Origin: SB25 sp050180705
GTDB lineage: Bacteria; Bacteroidota; Bacteroidia; Bacteroidales; Tenuifilaceae
DNA: 64,000 nt
Assembly: GCA_050180705.1 (NCBI GenBank)
Contig: JBFXDX010000001.1
Location: forward strand, 372,001-436,000
Direction: 5' to 3'
This document shows positions 7,752 through 15,131 of this stretch, in pieces; positions within the stretch are counted from its first letter, which is position 1; each line of letters starts with the position of its first letter. A program made the translations under genes and the position numbers. Under the pieces are notes generated by a model. The model had not been told where the DNA came from and made no database searches. It worked only from the letters and a program-made list of their open reading frames with translations.

Positions 7752-8804
7752 ATGTATAAGCTTATTGTAAGGCCTATCCTGTTCTGGATGAACCCTGAGT
7801 TTGTTCATCATCTAGTGGTATTTATGCTTAAAGTAGGAACTCGAATTCCTGGAGTCAATTATCTACTTAAAAAGTCATTTTCTGCAGAGCATAGTTCGCT
7901 TGAAAGAAATGTTTTCGGCTACAATTTTAAAAATCCGGTTGGACTTGCCGCAGGTTTCGACAAAAATGCAGAGTTCTTCAACGAATTTTCGTCGTTCGGG
8001 TTCTCATTTATCGAAATTGGCACTGTAACGCCTAAACCACAACCCGGAAATTCCAAACCTCGCCTGTTTCGCGTAATTCCTGATAAAGGTATAATCAACA
8101 GGATGGGGTTCAATAATAAAGGGGTTAATTATGTTAAGTACAAATTGACTGGAAAAAGGCAAAAAAATCTAATTATCGGGGGCAATATTGGTAAGAATAC
8201 CTTGACTCCAAATTCAGAAGCTGTAAATGACTATTTGGTTTGTTTCAACGAACTTTATCCATTGGTCGATTACATTGTTGTTAATATAAGTTGCCCCAAC
8301 GTTACCAACCTACGTGAGCTTCAGGAGGGAAGTGGACTTAACGATATCCTGGATGCAATTATCAATGCCCGCAAGCAGTTTGATACTAAGAAACCCATTC
8401 TACTCAAAGTTTCGCCCGATTTAACCTATGAGCAAATCGACGATACTTTAAATATTGCCGAAGCAGTGGGTATTGATGGCTACGTTGCAACCAATACTAC
8501 AACTAGCCGTAACAACTTGACCATCCCTGCAGAAAGGATTAGTGCAATTGGCAACGGAGGGCTTAGCGGAGCACCTATAAATAATCGCTCCACCGAAGTT
8601 ATCCGTTACATCAACAATAAACTGAACGGTAGTAAACCAATTATAGGTGTGGGAGGTATAATGAGCCCCAGCGATGCCCTTGAAAAACTTGAAGCGGGCG
8701 CTTCGTTAATTCAGGTTTATACTGGCTTCATCTACGAGGGTCCAGCAATAGTTAAGAAAATAAACAAGGCATTGATTAATAGCAATATAAATAAAACCAA
8801 ATAA
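7752..8804 (+). CDS. pyrD: dihydroorotate dehydrogenase (quinone), class 2
   Basis: PyrD oxidises dihydroorotate to orotate in pyrimidine synthesis, passing electrons through FMN to quinone at the membrane. The 350-residue protein has the class 2 N-terminal helical extension (residues 1-40) that binds quinone and membrane. It then shows PVGLAAGFDKNAE, IEIGTVTPKPQPGN, NRMGFNNKG, GGNIGKN, VVNISCPNV (catalytic Ser region), LKVSPDL, TNTT, and the FMN-phosphate loops GGLSG and GVGGI. Class 1 enzymes lack the extension and use a catalytic Cys. It is the first gene of an apparent six-gene operon; yedF starts 11 bp after its stop. Confidence 0.96.
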   Translation: MYKLIVRPILFWMNPEFVHHLVVFMLKVGTRIPGVNYLLKKSFSAEHSSLERNVFGYNFKNPVGLAAGFDKNAEFFNEFSSFGFSFIEIGTVTPKPQPGNSKPRLFRVIPDKGIINRMGFNNKGVNYVKYKLTGKRQKNLIIGGNIGKNTLTPNSEAVNDYLVCFNELYPLVDYIVVNISCPNVTNLRELQEGSGLNDILDAIINARKQFDTKKPILLKVSPDLTYEQIDDTLNIAEAVGIDGYVATNTTTSRNNLTIPAERISAIGNGGLSGAPINNRSTEVIRYINNKLNGSKPIIGVGGIMSPSDALEKLEAGASLIQVYTGFIYEGPAIVKKINKALINSNINKTK

Positions 8805-8815
8805 ACTAATAGGTT

Positions 8816-9436
8816 ATGCTTAAGGTTGTTGATTGTTCCGGAATGATATGCCCAAAACCGCTTATTGAGACAAAGAAGGCTTTAAAGGAAAATCCTGTTG
8901 GTACATCGCTTGAGATTGTTATCGATAATGATACATCGTGTAAGAATGTTCTTCACTTCTTAAACGATAATGGCGTGAAGAACACCACTATACAGGAAGG
9001 TAAACTCTTTAGAATTCGTGTAAACGTTCCTGAGAACTTATCAACACCAACTAAAAATGTGGAGGAGTACTGTGAGGTATCTTTTCCGAGCACACCAACC
9101 GGAAACTATATTATTTTACTAAACAGTCACTTAATGGGTAAAGGCAACGACGATTTGGGCAAGATCCTAATGAAGGGCTTCCTTAACACCGTTCCCGAGT
9201 TAAATCCTCTTCCCTCAGAGGTTATTTGCTACAATAGTGCAGTAACACTTACCAAGAAAGGGACCGATACCGCTATAAGCCTAAAAAAAATCAGCGAAAA
9301 GGGTGTGAAAATAACGCTTTGCGGCACTTGTGTTGATTTCTTCAATATGAAGGATGAAATTGAGGTTGGAACAATCTCCAATATGCTATACATTGCCGAA
9401 AGACTATCATCGAACCTAAAAATCGTTCAACCCTAA
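8816..9436 (+). CDS. yedF: YedF, sulfurtransferase-like selenium metabolism protein
   Basis: A 206-residue protein with two parts. Residues 1-70 are a TusA/SirA-like domain with the motif CSGMICPKPLIETKKAL; the Cys of CPKP is the expected sulfur or selenium carrier site. Residues about 95-205 are a DsrE/F-like domain, including GNYIILLNSHLMGKGND and ITLCGTCVDFF. This combination defines the YedF selenium-metabolism family, usually found next to selD. Biochemistry is not settled; a role in delivering or protecting reduced selenium is inferred from neighbours. It is 11 bp after pyrD and 4 bp before the next gene, in one operon with selD. Confidence 0.9.
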   Translation: MLKVVDCSGMICPKPLIETKKALKENPVGTSLEIVIDNDTSCKNVLHFLNDNGVKNTTIQEGKLFRIRVNVPENLSTPTKNVEEYCEVSFPSTPTGNYIILLNSHLMGKGNDDLGKILMKGFLNTVPELNPLPSEVICYNSAVTLTKKGTDTAISLKKISEKGVKITLCGTCVDFFNMKDEIEVGTISNMLYIAERLSSNLKIVQP

Positions 9437-9440
9437 TACT

Positions 9441-10562
9441 ATGAATCTGTATTTCGACAATTCGGCCACTAGTTTTCCCAAACCACCCGAGGTCGAAATT
9501 TACATACGTGAATATTTATTGCAGGGCGGTACATACGGAAGAGGTGCTTACAACCGTGTATTTCTTGCATCCAAAAGGGTTGAAGAGACTAGAAATTTAA
9601 TTTCTAGCATTATTGGTACTGAATTGAATTCCAATATTTTATTTACATCAAACTCAACCTCTGCATTAAATACAGTTATTAAAGGATTCAACTACAAAAA
9701 AGGCCGAGTTCTAATTTCCCCTTTGGAACACAATGCTGTTTGTAGACCATTGCAATACCTTATAAATTCAGGTATTGTCGAATTCGATATCTTTCCTCAT
9801 AATTCTGATGGATTAATAGATTTAACCAGTTCAAAATCAATCAACTTCAACCAATACGATTTTGTAATTGTTAACCATATTAGCAACGTTAATGGAGTAA
9901 TACAGCCCGTTTCCGAAATTAAAAAGATGATTGGAGATACGCCTTTGCTGCTCGATGCCAGTCAGTCGGTTGGTAAGGTTGATATTAAGGTTGATGATTG
10001 GAACATTGATTACCTTACTCTCACAGCCCACAAGGGGTTGATGGGGCCTACAGGTGTTGGAGTATTATTTGCCCGGGACTCAAATAGTTTATTGCCTCTT
10101 GTTCACGGCGGAACCGGTTCTTTATCGGAAAGTTTTGAAATGCCCGAACACTTGCCCGACAAATTTGAGGCAGGAACGCCAAATATCCTTGGAATATATG
10201 GCCTTTATGGTGCACTTACGGCAAAGGTTGAGAGGCAATACAGCAGGTCGTCATTTATATCGCTTTTGAAAGAGTTGAATAAACTTGAAAAGTTTAAACT
10301 ATTGGCTGCAAATAATGCTGATTATCAATCTGATGTATTCTCATTAAAACCTTTAATGCAGAGTGTGTCAGACTTGTCAAGGGTGCTTTACCAGAGTTAT
10401 GAAATTGAAACGCGTAGTGGGTTACACTGCTCACCATTGGCACACCAGACTTTGGGAACTTTTCCCGAAGGAACAGTTCGTTTCTCCTTATCTAAGTATC
10501 ACACCGATAACGATTTGGAGTTTCTACTAAATTGTTTAGTAAAGGAAAATGAAAAGCGATAA
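9441..10562 (+). CDS. class-V PLP aminotransferase fold, cysteine desulfurase / selenocysteine lyase relative
   Basis: A 373-residue PLP-dependent enzyme of aminotransferase class V. It starts MNLYFDNSATSFPKPPEV; the PLP lysine is in TLTAHKGLMGPTG, with the cofactor Asp/Gln in LLLDASQSVG. A conserved Cys in the C-terminal segment RSGLHCSPLAHQTLGT, followed by PEGTVRFSLSKYHT, matches the catalytic loop of NifS/CsdB-like proteins. Such enzymes take sulfur from cysteine or selenium from selenocysteine. Its position between yedF and DUF3343-selD suggests it supplies selenium to SelD, but substrate preference cannot be read from the sequence. Its 3' end overlaps the DUF3343 start by 14 bp, indicating translational coupling. 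Confidence 0.88.
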   Translation: MNLYFDNSATSFPKPPEVEIYIREYLLQGGTYGRGAYNRVFLASKRVEETRNLISSIIGTELNSNILFTSNSTSALNTVIKGFNYKKGRVLISPLEHNAVCRPLQYLINSGIVEFDIFPHNSDGLIDLTSSKSINFNQYDFVIVNHISNVNGVIQPVSEIKKMIGDTPLLLDASQSVGKVDIKVDDWNIDYLTLTAHKGLMGPTGVGVLFARDSNSLLPLVHGGTGSLSESFEMPEHLPDKFEAGTPNILGIYGLYGALTAKVERQYSRSSFISLLKELNKLEKFKLLAANNADYQSDVFSLKPLMQSVSDLSRVLYQSYEIETRSGLHCSPLAHQTLGTFPEGTVRFSLSKYHTDNDLEFLLNCLVKENEKR

Positions 10563-10776
10563 GGAGTTTTGCATTCTTCTATTTCATAGCATTCATCAGG
10601 TGATGAGGGCTGAGAACGTTATTAGTAAGTATGGTTATAGCTACCAAATAATCCCAGTACCATCTGAGTATAGCTCTGAATGCGGAATGTGTATTGAGAT
10701 AGATAGTTCAATTATAACCATAATAACACCTGAATTACAGAAATATAACATAGAACCAAAAGTAGTTAAGAGATGA
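10549..10776 (+). CDS. DUF3343 putative Se/S carrier protein
   Basis: A 75-residue cytoplasmic protein of the DUF3343 family, a TusA-like small fold repeatedly found beside selenium genes. The pattern CILLFHSIHQVMRAENV and the two cysteines in SSECGMCIEI (a CxxC pair near residues 44-47) are visible; the CxxC is the likely chalcogen-binding site. It starts inside the preceding desulfurase gene (14-bp overlap) and its TGA overlaps the selD ATG by 4 bp, so the three are translated as a unit. A carrier role passing selenium from desulfurase to SelD is inference from family and context. Confidence 0.85.
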   Translation: MKSDKEFCILLFHSIHQVMRAENVISKYGYSYQIIPVPSEYSSECGMCIEIDSSIITIITPELQKYNIEPKVVKR

Positions 10777-11810
10777 GTGAAAGTTTCGATTTACTTTCCA
10801 CCGTGGAGTATGGAGGCTGCTCGGCAAAGATTCCCGCATCAGTTCTGGAATCTATACTGATAAATCTACCAAAGGTTACAGATTCGAACGTTCTTGTCGA
10901 TATTGAAACCCACGATGACGCTGGTGTTTACAAGATAAACGATGAATTGGCTTTAATATTCACGACCGATTTCTTCCCCCCAATCTGTTCCGATCCCTAT
11001 GAATTTGGACAAATTGCAGCAACAAACTCAATAAGCGACGTTTACGCAATGGGAGGAGAGCCTTTTCTTGCCCTGAACATTGCAATGTTCCCTTCTACCA
11101 AGATTCCAATTGAGGTTTACCAGAGAATTCTGGAGGGTGCTACTTCTGTAGCTAAGGAGTCTGGTACAATTATTATTGGTGGCCACACCATCGACGATTA
11201 TCCTCCAAAGTTTGGCTTAGCGGTTATTGGAAAAGTTCACCCAAATAAGGTTATTACAAATGCAGGCTTAAAGCCCGGCGAGAAGCTTATCCTGACTAAA
11301 CCCTTGAGTACCGGAATAATTGTAGCGGGTAAAAGGCTCGAAATGGTATCGGAAAATGCCTACTTAGAGGCGTTAAAATGGATGAAAATACTCAATGCCG
11401 ATGGATGCAAGGTAATGCAAAAGCATTCTGTAACAGGAGCTACAGATATCACTGGTTTCGGATTACTTGGACACGCCTTAAAAATGGCCAAAGCCAGCAA
11501 GGTAAATCTCAATATTAATTCCAAATCAATTCCGTTCATTTCAGATTCATACAAATTGGTCGACGACGGCTGTATTCCTGGGGCAGCCTTTCGAAATTTG
11601 GAGTATATTGAAAAAGATGTTGATTTCCAAAATATCGATTACAACCTAAAAATGATTATGACTGATGCCCAAACATCTGGAGGACTACTTATGGGAGTTA
11701 AATCTGAAGTTGCCGAAGAGGCTGTTAAAGAATTGAAAAGCAAAGGATTAAACTATACGTCAATAATTGGTGAGGTTACAGAAGGCGAGGGGAGGATTAA
11801 AGTTTACTAA
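10773..11810 (+). CDS. selD: selenide, water dikinase (selenophosphate synthetase)
   Basis: SelD uses ATP and selenide to make selenophosphate, the selenium donor for selenocysteine, selenouridine and the labile selenium cofactor. The 345-residue protein has the PurM-like AIRS fold. The N-terminal active site is VEYGGCSAKIP: the catalytic Cys and the Lys three residues later correspond to Cys17 and Lys20 of the E. coli enzyme, while the second Cys of the E. coli GCGCK motif is Ala here. Metal and nucleotide motifs DIETHDDAGVY, TTDFFPPI, GGEPFLALN, GGHTI, TGATDITGFGLLGH and TDAQTSGGLL follow. It uses Cys, not Sec (no in-frame TGA at the site). No selA, selB, mnmH or tRNA-Sec is in the window, so the end use is unknown. 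Confidence 0.95.
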   Translation: MSESFDLLSTVEYGGCSAKIPASVLESILINLPKVTDSNVLVDIETHDDAGVYKINDELALIFTTDFFPPICSDPYEFGQIAATNSISDVYAMGGEPFLALNIAMFPSTKIPIEVYQRILEGATSVAKESGTIIIGGHTIDDYPPKFGLAVIGKVHPNKVITNAGLKPGEKLILTKPLSTGIIVAGKRLEMVSENAYLEALKWMKILNADGCKVMQKHSVTGATDITGFGLLGHALKMAKASKVNLNINSKSIPFISDSYKLVDDGCIPGAAFRNLEYIEKDVDFQNIDYNLKMIMTDAQTSGGLLMGVKSEVAEEAVKELKSKGLNYTSIIGEVTEGEGRIKVY

Positions 11811-11812
11811 TT

Positions 11813-12685
11813 ATGGTTTTCAAGGAAGGTGAATGGTATAATTTTCGAATTATAAATCAAATTGATATCCCTGATAAAGGGAATCAGTTTGTACTCCAGC
11901 ACTCCTCGGGCAGAAGAATACTGCTACCAGCCGATAATTATGTTAAATATAATTTAGTGATCGGTTCCATAATAGATTGCCGAGTTGATAAGATAAACTG
12001 CACTGGCCAAATATATATGGAACCAAAGCATCCATACTACGCAATTGGAGATGTTTATCCCTTTAAAATACTTTCAATTAACGATAAGGATAAACTCATA
12101 GAGGTTGAAGATATTTTAGGCGAAAAAATTGAGGTCTTTAGCAATAATTTTATCAATAGAAATATTGATGAAATCCCATTAAAAGTAATCAGCATAAAAA
12201 AGGGGAAACCTCAATTGGCAATACCTTCGTTGAACATAAATAATATCGTTGATATTGATTTAAACTCCTCAGTTCTTGCATATGTTGATGATATGGTTAC
12301 TGTCTACAATGAAAGTTACTATAAACTTAGCATTTTATCCAAGCATATTGGTTTGCTTAAGGTAAAACATTACAGTTGCTATGGTTTTAACGTGGGCGAT
12401 AATCTTGAATGTAAATATATTGGAACTTACCCTGATGGTACACTCAAATTAGAACCAATAAATCCAAACTATTACCTTGACGAAATCTATCAATTTAAAA
12501 TTGAAGATTTTGAAGAAATAGCAGGTATTGAGGAAGATTCAGTTATCATTGCTGAAGTACTTGATGTTAACCAAAAGAAGTGTGGTGTGAAACTGCCAGA
12601 TTCTAATTACTCTAAAGGCCAAATAATTAATTGCAAAGTGGTTGGATACAGAAAAGGACGACCCCAACTGGAAATCGTCCTCTAA
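11813..12685 (+). CDS. hypothetical protein with tandemly duplicated OB/S1-like halves
   Basis: A 290-residue protein that I do not recognise. It has no signal peptide or membrane segment. Internal comparison shows two halves about 145-150 residues apart. DCRVDKINCTGQIYMEP with YPFKI (55-86) matches ECKYIGTYPDGTLKLEP with YQFKI (199-230). LKVISIKKGKPQLAIP (123-138) matches CKVVGYRKGRPQLEIVL (274-290). The short strands with Gly turns look like OB-fold or S1-type nucleic-acid-binding modules; that is my reading, not a proven homology. Its ATG is 2 bp after the selD stop, so it is the last gene of the pyrD-selenium operon. A link to selenium or RNA is inference from position. It ends 17 bp short of a convergent gene. 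Confidence 0.75.
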   Translation: MVFKEGEWYNFRIINQIDIPDKGNQFVLQHSSGRRILLPADNYVKYNLVIGSIIDCRVDKINCTGQIYMEPKHPYYAIGDVYPFKILSINDKDKLIEVEDILGEKIEVFSNNFINRNIDEIPLKVISIKKGKPQLAIPSLNINNIVDIDLNSSVLAYVDDMVTVYNESYYKLSILSKHIGLLKVKHYSCYGFNVGDNLECKYIGTYPDGTLKLEPINPNYYLDEIYQFKIEDFEEIAGIEEDSVIIAEVLDVNQKKCGVKLPDSNYSKGQIINCKVVGYRKGRPQLEIVL

Positions 12686-12702
12686 TATGTTTATAAACAA
12701 TA

Positions 12703-13029
12703 CTAATCATCACTCAATTCCTCTGCAGGCTCATCCTCGCTTGCATCATCAGGGAACGAATCCTCATCTGTCCCTATATCGTCAGACATTCCACCGAAGA
12801 ATTCCTTCTCATCATCCTCGTCCTTAATTTTGGTATCAATCTTAACGTTTACCTTTACAAGATAACTTGCTTCCTCCGTATCTAAAGTAACTGCATAAAA
12901 GAAATCACCATTAGGTTTATCAACCTTAATAACCTGATTCTGATACCCATGAGGAAATTTATTTTTAAATAGCTCTAAAAGCTCAGGTGATAAATTATTG
13001 TAGCTAACTACCACTCTTTTCTTACTCAT
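12703..13029 (-). CDS. small conserved hypothetical protein with acidic tail
   Basis: A 108-residue cytoplasmic protein, start chosen at MSKKRVVVSYNNLSPELLEL; an upstream in-frame ATG at 13062 would add 11 residues of unlikely sequence. Residues 1-75 form an alpha/beta unit (FKNKFPHGYQNQVIKV, then FFYAVTLDTEEASYLVKV). Residues 76-108 are almost entirely Asp, Glu, Ser and Pro. Comparable short proteins with a highly acidic C-terminus occur in Bacteroidota without known function; acidic tails often mimic DNA or bind basic proteins. It is convergent with the preceding operon and stands alone. Confidence 0.7.
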   Translation of the reverse strand: MSKKRVVVSYNNLSPELLELFKNKFPHGYQNQVIKVDKPNGDFFYAVTLDTEEASYLVKVNVKIDTKIKDEDDEKEFFGGMSDDIGTDEDSFPDDASEDEPAEELSDD

Positions 13030-13240
13030 ACTCTCGTTATTTTTTTTGCAATTATACATCAAAATTCGAAATGTGAAAGGGTATATGGTAAAATATTTAG
13101 CATATTTTTAAGCATAATGATTAACATCATAAAAATGCACTGAATATCAACATATATAATACTTTTAACAGAGAGAAAAGTAACTCAATTAAACTAATTG
13201 TACTTAGAAATATCATATTTTAAACCTTTTAATATTTACA

Positions 13241-13720
13241 ATGATGAGAAAAATTATTTTAGCGATTGTTATTCAACTGATTACAATTGAGTTAATTGCT
13301 CAAACTCAAATTTATGATCCAAATTCCAATGCTAAATCTGATATTGAAAATGCTGTTAAATTAGCACAAAAAGAGCACAAGCATGTTTTGGTACAAATAG
13401 GTGGAAATTGGTGTCCTTGGTGCGTAAAACTTCATAAATATTTCCAATCTGATAATGATATAAAAGAGATAATTACCAATAATTACATTCTGGTAAAAGT
13501 CAACTATAGCAAGGAAAACAAGAATGCGGATATTTTAAGAGATCTTGAAAATCCCCAGAGATTTGGATTTCCAGTATTAGTCATTTTGGATTCAAATGGC
13601 AAAAGAATTCATACTCAGGATTCAGGTTTACTTGAATCGGGAAATGGATACGATTCAAAAAAAGTTATTGGATTCTTAAAAAATTGGACACCAAATTCGT
13701 TAATTTCAACCTCTAAATAA
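13241..13720 (+). CDS. secreted thioredoxin-fold protein
   Basis: A 159-residue protein with an N-terminal signal peptide (residues 1-20, ending IELIA before QTQ) and a thioredoxin fold. The redox motif is NWCPWC, cysteines 58 and 61, with the cis-proline segment RFGFPVLVI near residues 112-120. It resembles periplasmic DUF255/thioredoxin_7-type disulfide reductases rather than cytoplasmic TrxA (WCGPC). It probably reduces or exchanges disulfides in the periplasm; the partner is unknown. The start is the first of two adjacent ATG codons. It is monocistronic and followed by a bidirectional terminator shared with the convergent TPR gene. Confidence 0.85.
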   Translation: MMRKIILAIVIQLITIELIAQTQIYDPNSNAKSDIENAVKLAQKEHKHVLVQIGGNWCPWCVKLHKYFQSDNDIKEIITNNYILVKVNYSKENKNADILRDLENPQRFGFPVLVILDSNGKRIHTQDSGLLESGNGYDSKKVIGFLKNWTPNSLISTSK

Positions 13721-13756
13721 GTCTTATAATTAGCATTATGTTAAATATTATACATA

Positions 13757-13793
13757 AAAAAGAAAGCCCCAATTTTGGAGCTTTCTTTTTTTT
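13757..13793. terminator. bidirectional terminator between thioredoxin and TPR genes
   Basis: AGAAAGC (13761-13767) pairs with GCTTTCT (13780-13786) around CCCAATTTTGGA, flanked by A-run on the left and T-run on the right, so it can act on both converging transcripts. Confidence 0.8.
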
Positions 13794-15099
13794 ACATACT
13801 CTTTAATTTCTCGTTATATTCTTTAAACTTGTTATTCATTTCATCACTTTCATTTCTAAAGCGGAAATAAATATTTTTTAAAGCTTCTAAAACATCTTTG
13901 CTTTCAGGGTTTATACTAAAAGCTTTTTCCATATAAGGTAAAGCCTTTTTATATTCTTCTCCTGCTTTGGCCATTAAAGCATCGTATTTCTCCACTTCTT
14001 TTGCTGGAACTTTATTTGCTTCTTCAACAATTTTAACACCATTGTTAAAATAAACTGCACCTAAATTATAGTAGGCATCAAAAGATTTGGGATCAGTTTC
14101 TATTGCTTTTAAATACGCTTTAGCAGCATTTTCAGGATCATTTAATTTGTCATAAAGAGTTCCCTTTGCAAAATATAATGAAGAATTATTAGGGTCATCA
14201 GATAAAGCTTTATCCATATAAACCATTATTTTAGAAGGATCATCACCTTTATTAATATAATTGTTTATCAAACTAAAAAGAATATTTGTGTTTTTGGGAA
14301 ATTTAAGAAAACCCTCTTCTAAATAAGGAGTACCTTCATCTATTTTGTTTAAAGATCTATATGCATCATAAATATTATAGTAAGCGGCTCCTTCAGATGT
14401 AAAGTTTAATTTAATAGCTTCCTTATAAAACTCTATAGCTTCCTCAAAATTTCCTGCTAATTGAGCAGAAAGAGCTGTGTAGTAATAAATAGCAGTATCC
14501 TTATGATTTAATTGAGGTAATTGCCCTATCTCAATTACATCCTTGAAATTCAGATATGCATTTTTATAATCTTTTAAGGCATAAAAATTAGAACCTTCAT
14601 TAACATATAATCCTTTAATCTTAACCAGGTCTTCATTAATTTTTTTTGTTTTCTTTCCGTCTACATCTAATTCAATTGCTTTCTTTAAACTTTCCAAAGC
14701 AAGACCTAGTGTTTTGTCAACAAGTGGTTTGGTAACTTCCCATTTATCTAATTTGCCATCTGAAAAATAGAATGTGACACGCTCCATAACATATTTATCA
14801 ACTGCAACATTATCAATAATTTCTTGAGTTTGAGCTAATGGCTTTCCTACAATAAGCATAAAGGTTTGAGGATCCATTCCAATATAAGCTCTCAATAATT
14901 GAGCATCATAAACATCCAACATTAATTCGGCCCTTGAAATCCATGTTGCAGCCTTTAAACTTTTTTTAGAATCTTGAATTTCTGTATTGCTTTTATCAAT
15001 TTTCTTAGAATACTGATCAAAATTGATGTCTTTGCTAGTTTGGGCAAATATTAAATTTGCGCCAAAAGCAAGTGTTAAGATTAATGTTATTCTCTTCAT
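13792..15099 (-). CDS. secreted TPR-repeat protein
   Basis: A 435-residue protein with a signal peptide (residues 1-19, ending ANLIFA before QTS) and several tetratricopeptide repeats. Clear TPR units are at about 195-230 (AGNFEEAIEFYKEAIKLN), 300-345 (DPNNSSLYFAKGTLYDKLND, then AAKAYLKAIETDP) and 345-410 (FDAYYNLGAVYFNNG, AFSINPESKDV). It is probably periplasmic or on the outer membrane periplasmic face and mediates protein contacts; no enzymatic motif is visible. It lies 32 bp downstream of gyrA on the same strand and is likely cotranscribed, an arrangement seen in other Bacteroidota. Function unknown. Confidence 0.85.
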   Translation of the reverse strand: MKRITLILTLAFGANLIFAQTSKDINFDQYSKKIDKSNTEIQDSKKSLKAATWISRAELMLDVYDAQLLRAYIGMDPQTFMLIVGKPLAQTQEIIDNVAVDKYVMERVTFYFSDGKLDKWEVTKPLVDKTLGLALESLKKAIELDVDGKKTKKINEDLVKIKGLYVNEGSNFYALKDYKNAYLNFKDVIEIGQLPQLNHKDTAIYYYTALSAQLAGNFEEAIEFYKEAIKLNFTSEGAAYYNIYDAYRSLNKIDEGTPYLEEGFLKFPKNTNILFSLINNYINKGDDPSKIMVYMDKALSDDPNNSSLYFAKGTLYDKLNDPENAAKAYLKAIETDPKSFDAYYNLGAVYFNNGVKIVEEANKVPAKEVEKYDALMAKAGEEYKKALPYMEKAFSINPESKDVLEALKNIYFRFRNESDEMNNKFKEYNEKLKSM

Positions 15100-15131
15100 C
15101 TCAATAAGTTATTAGTTAAATTAGTATTGGG

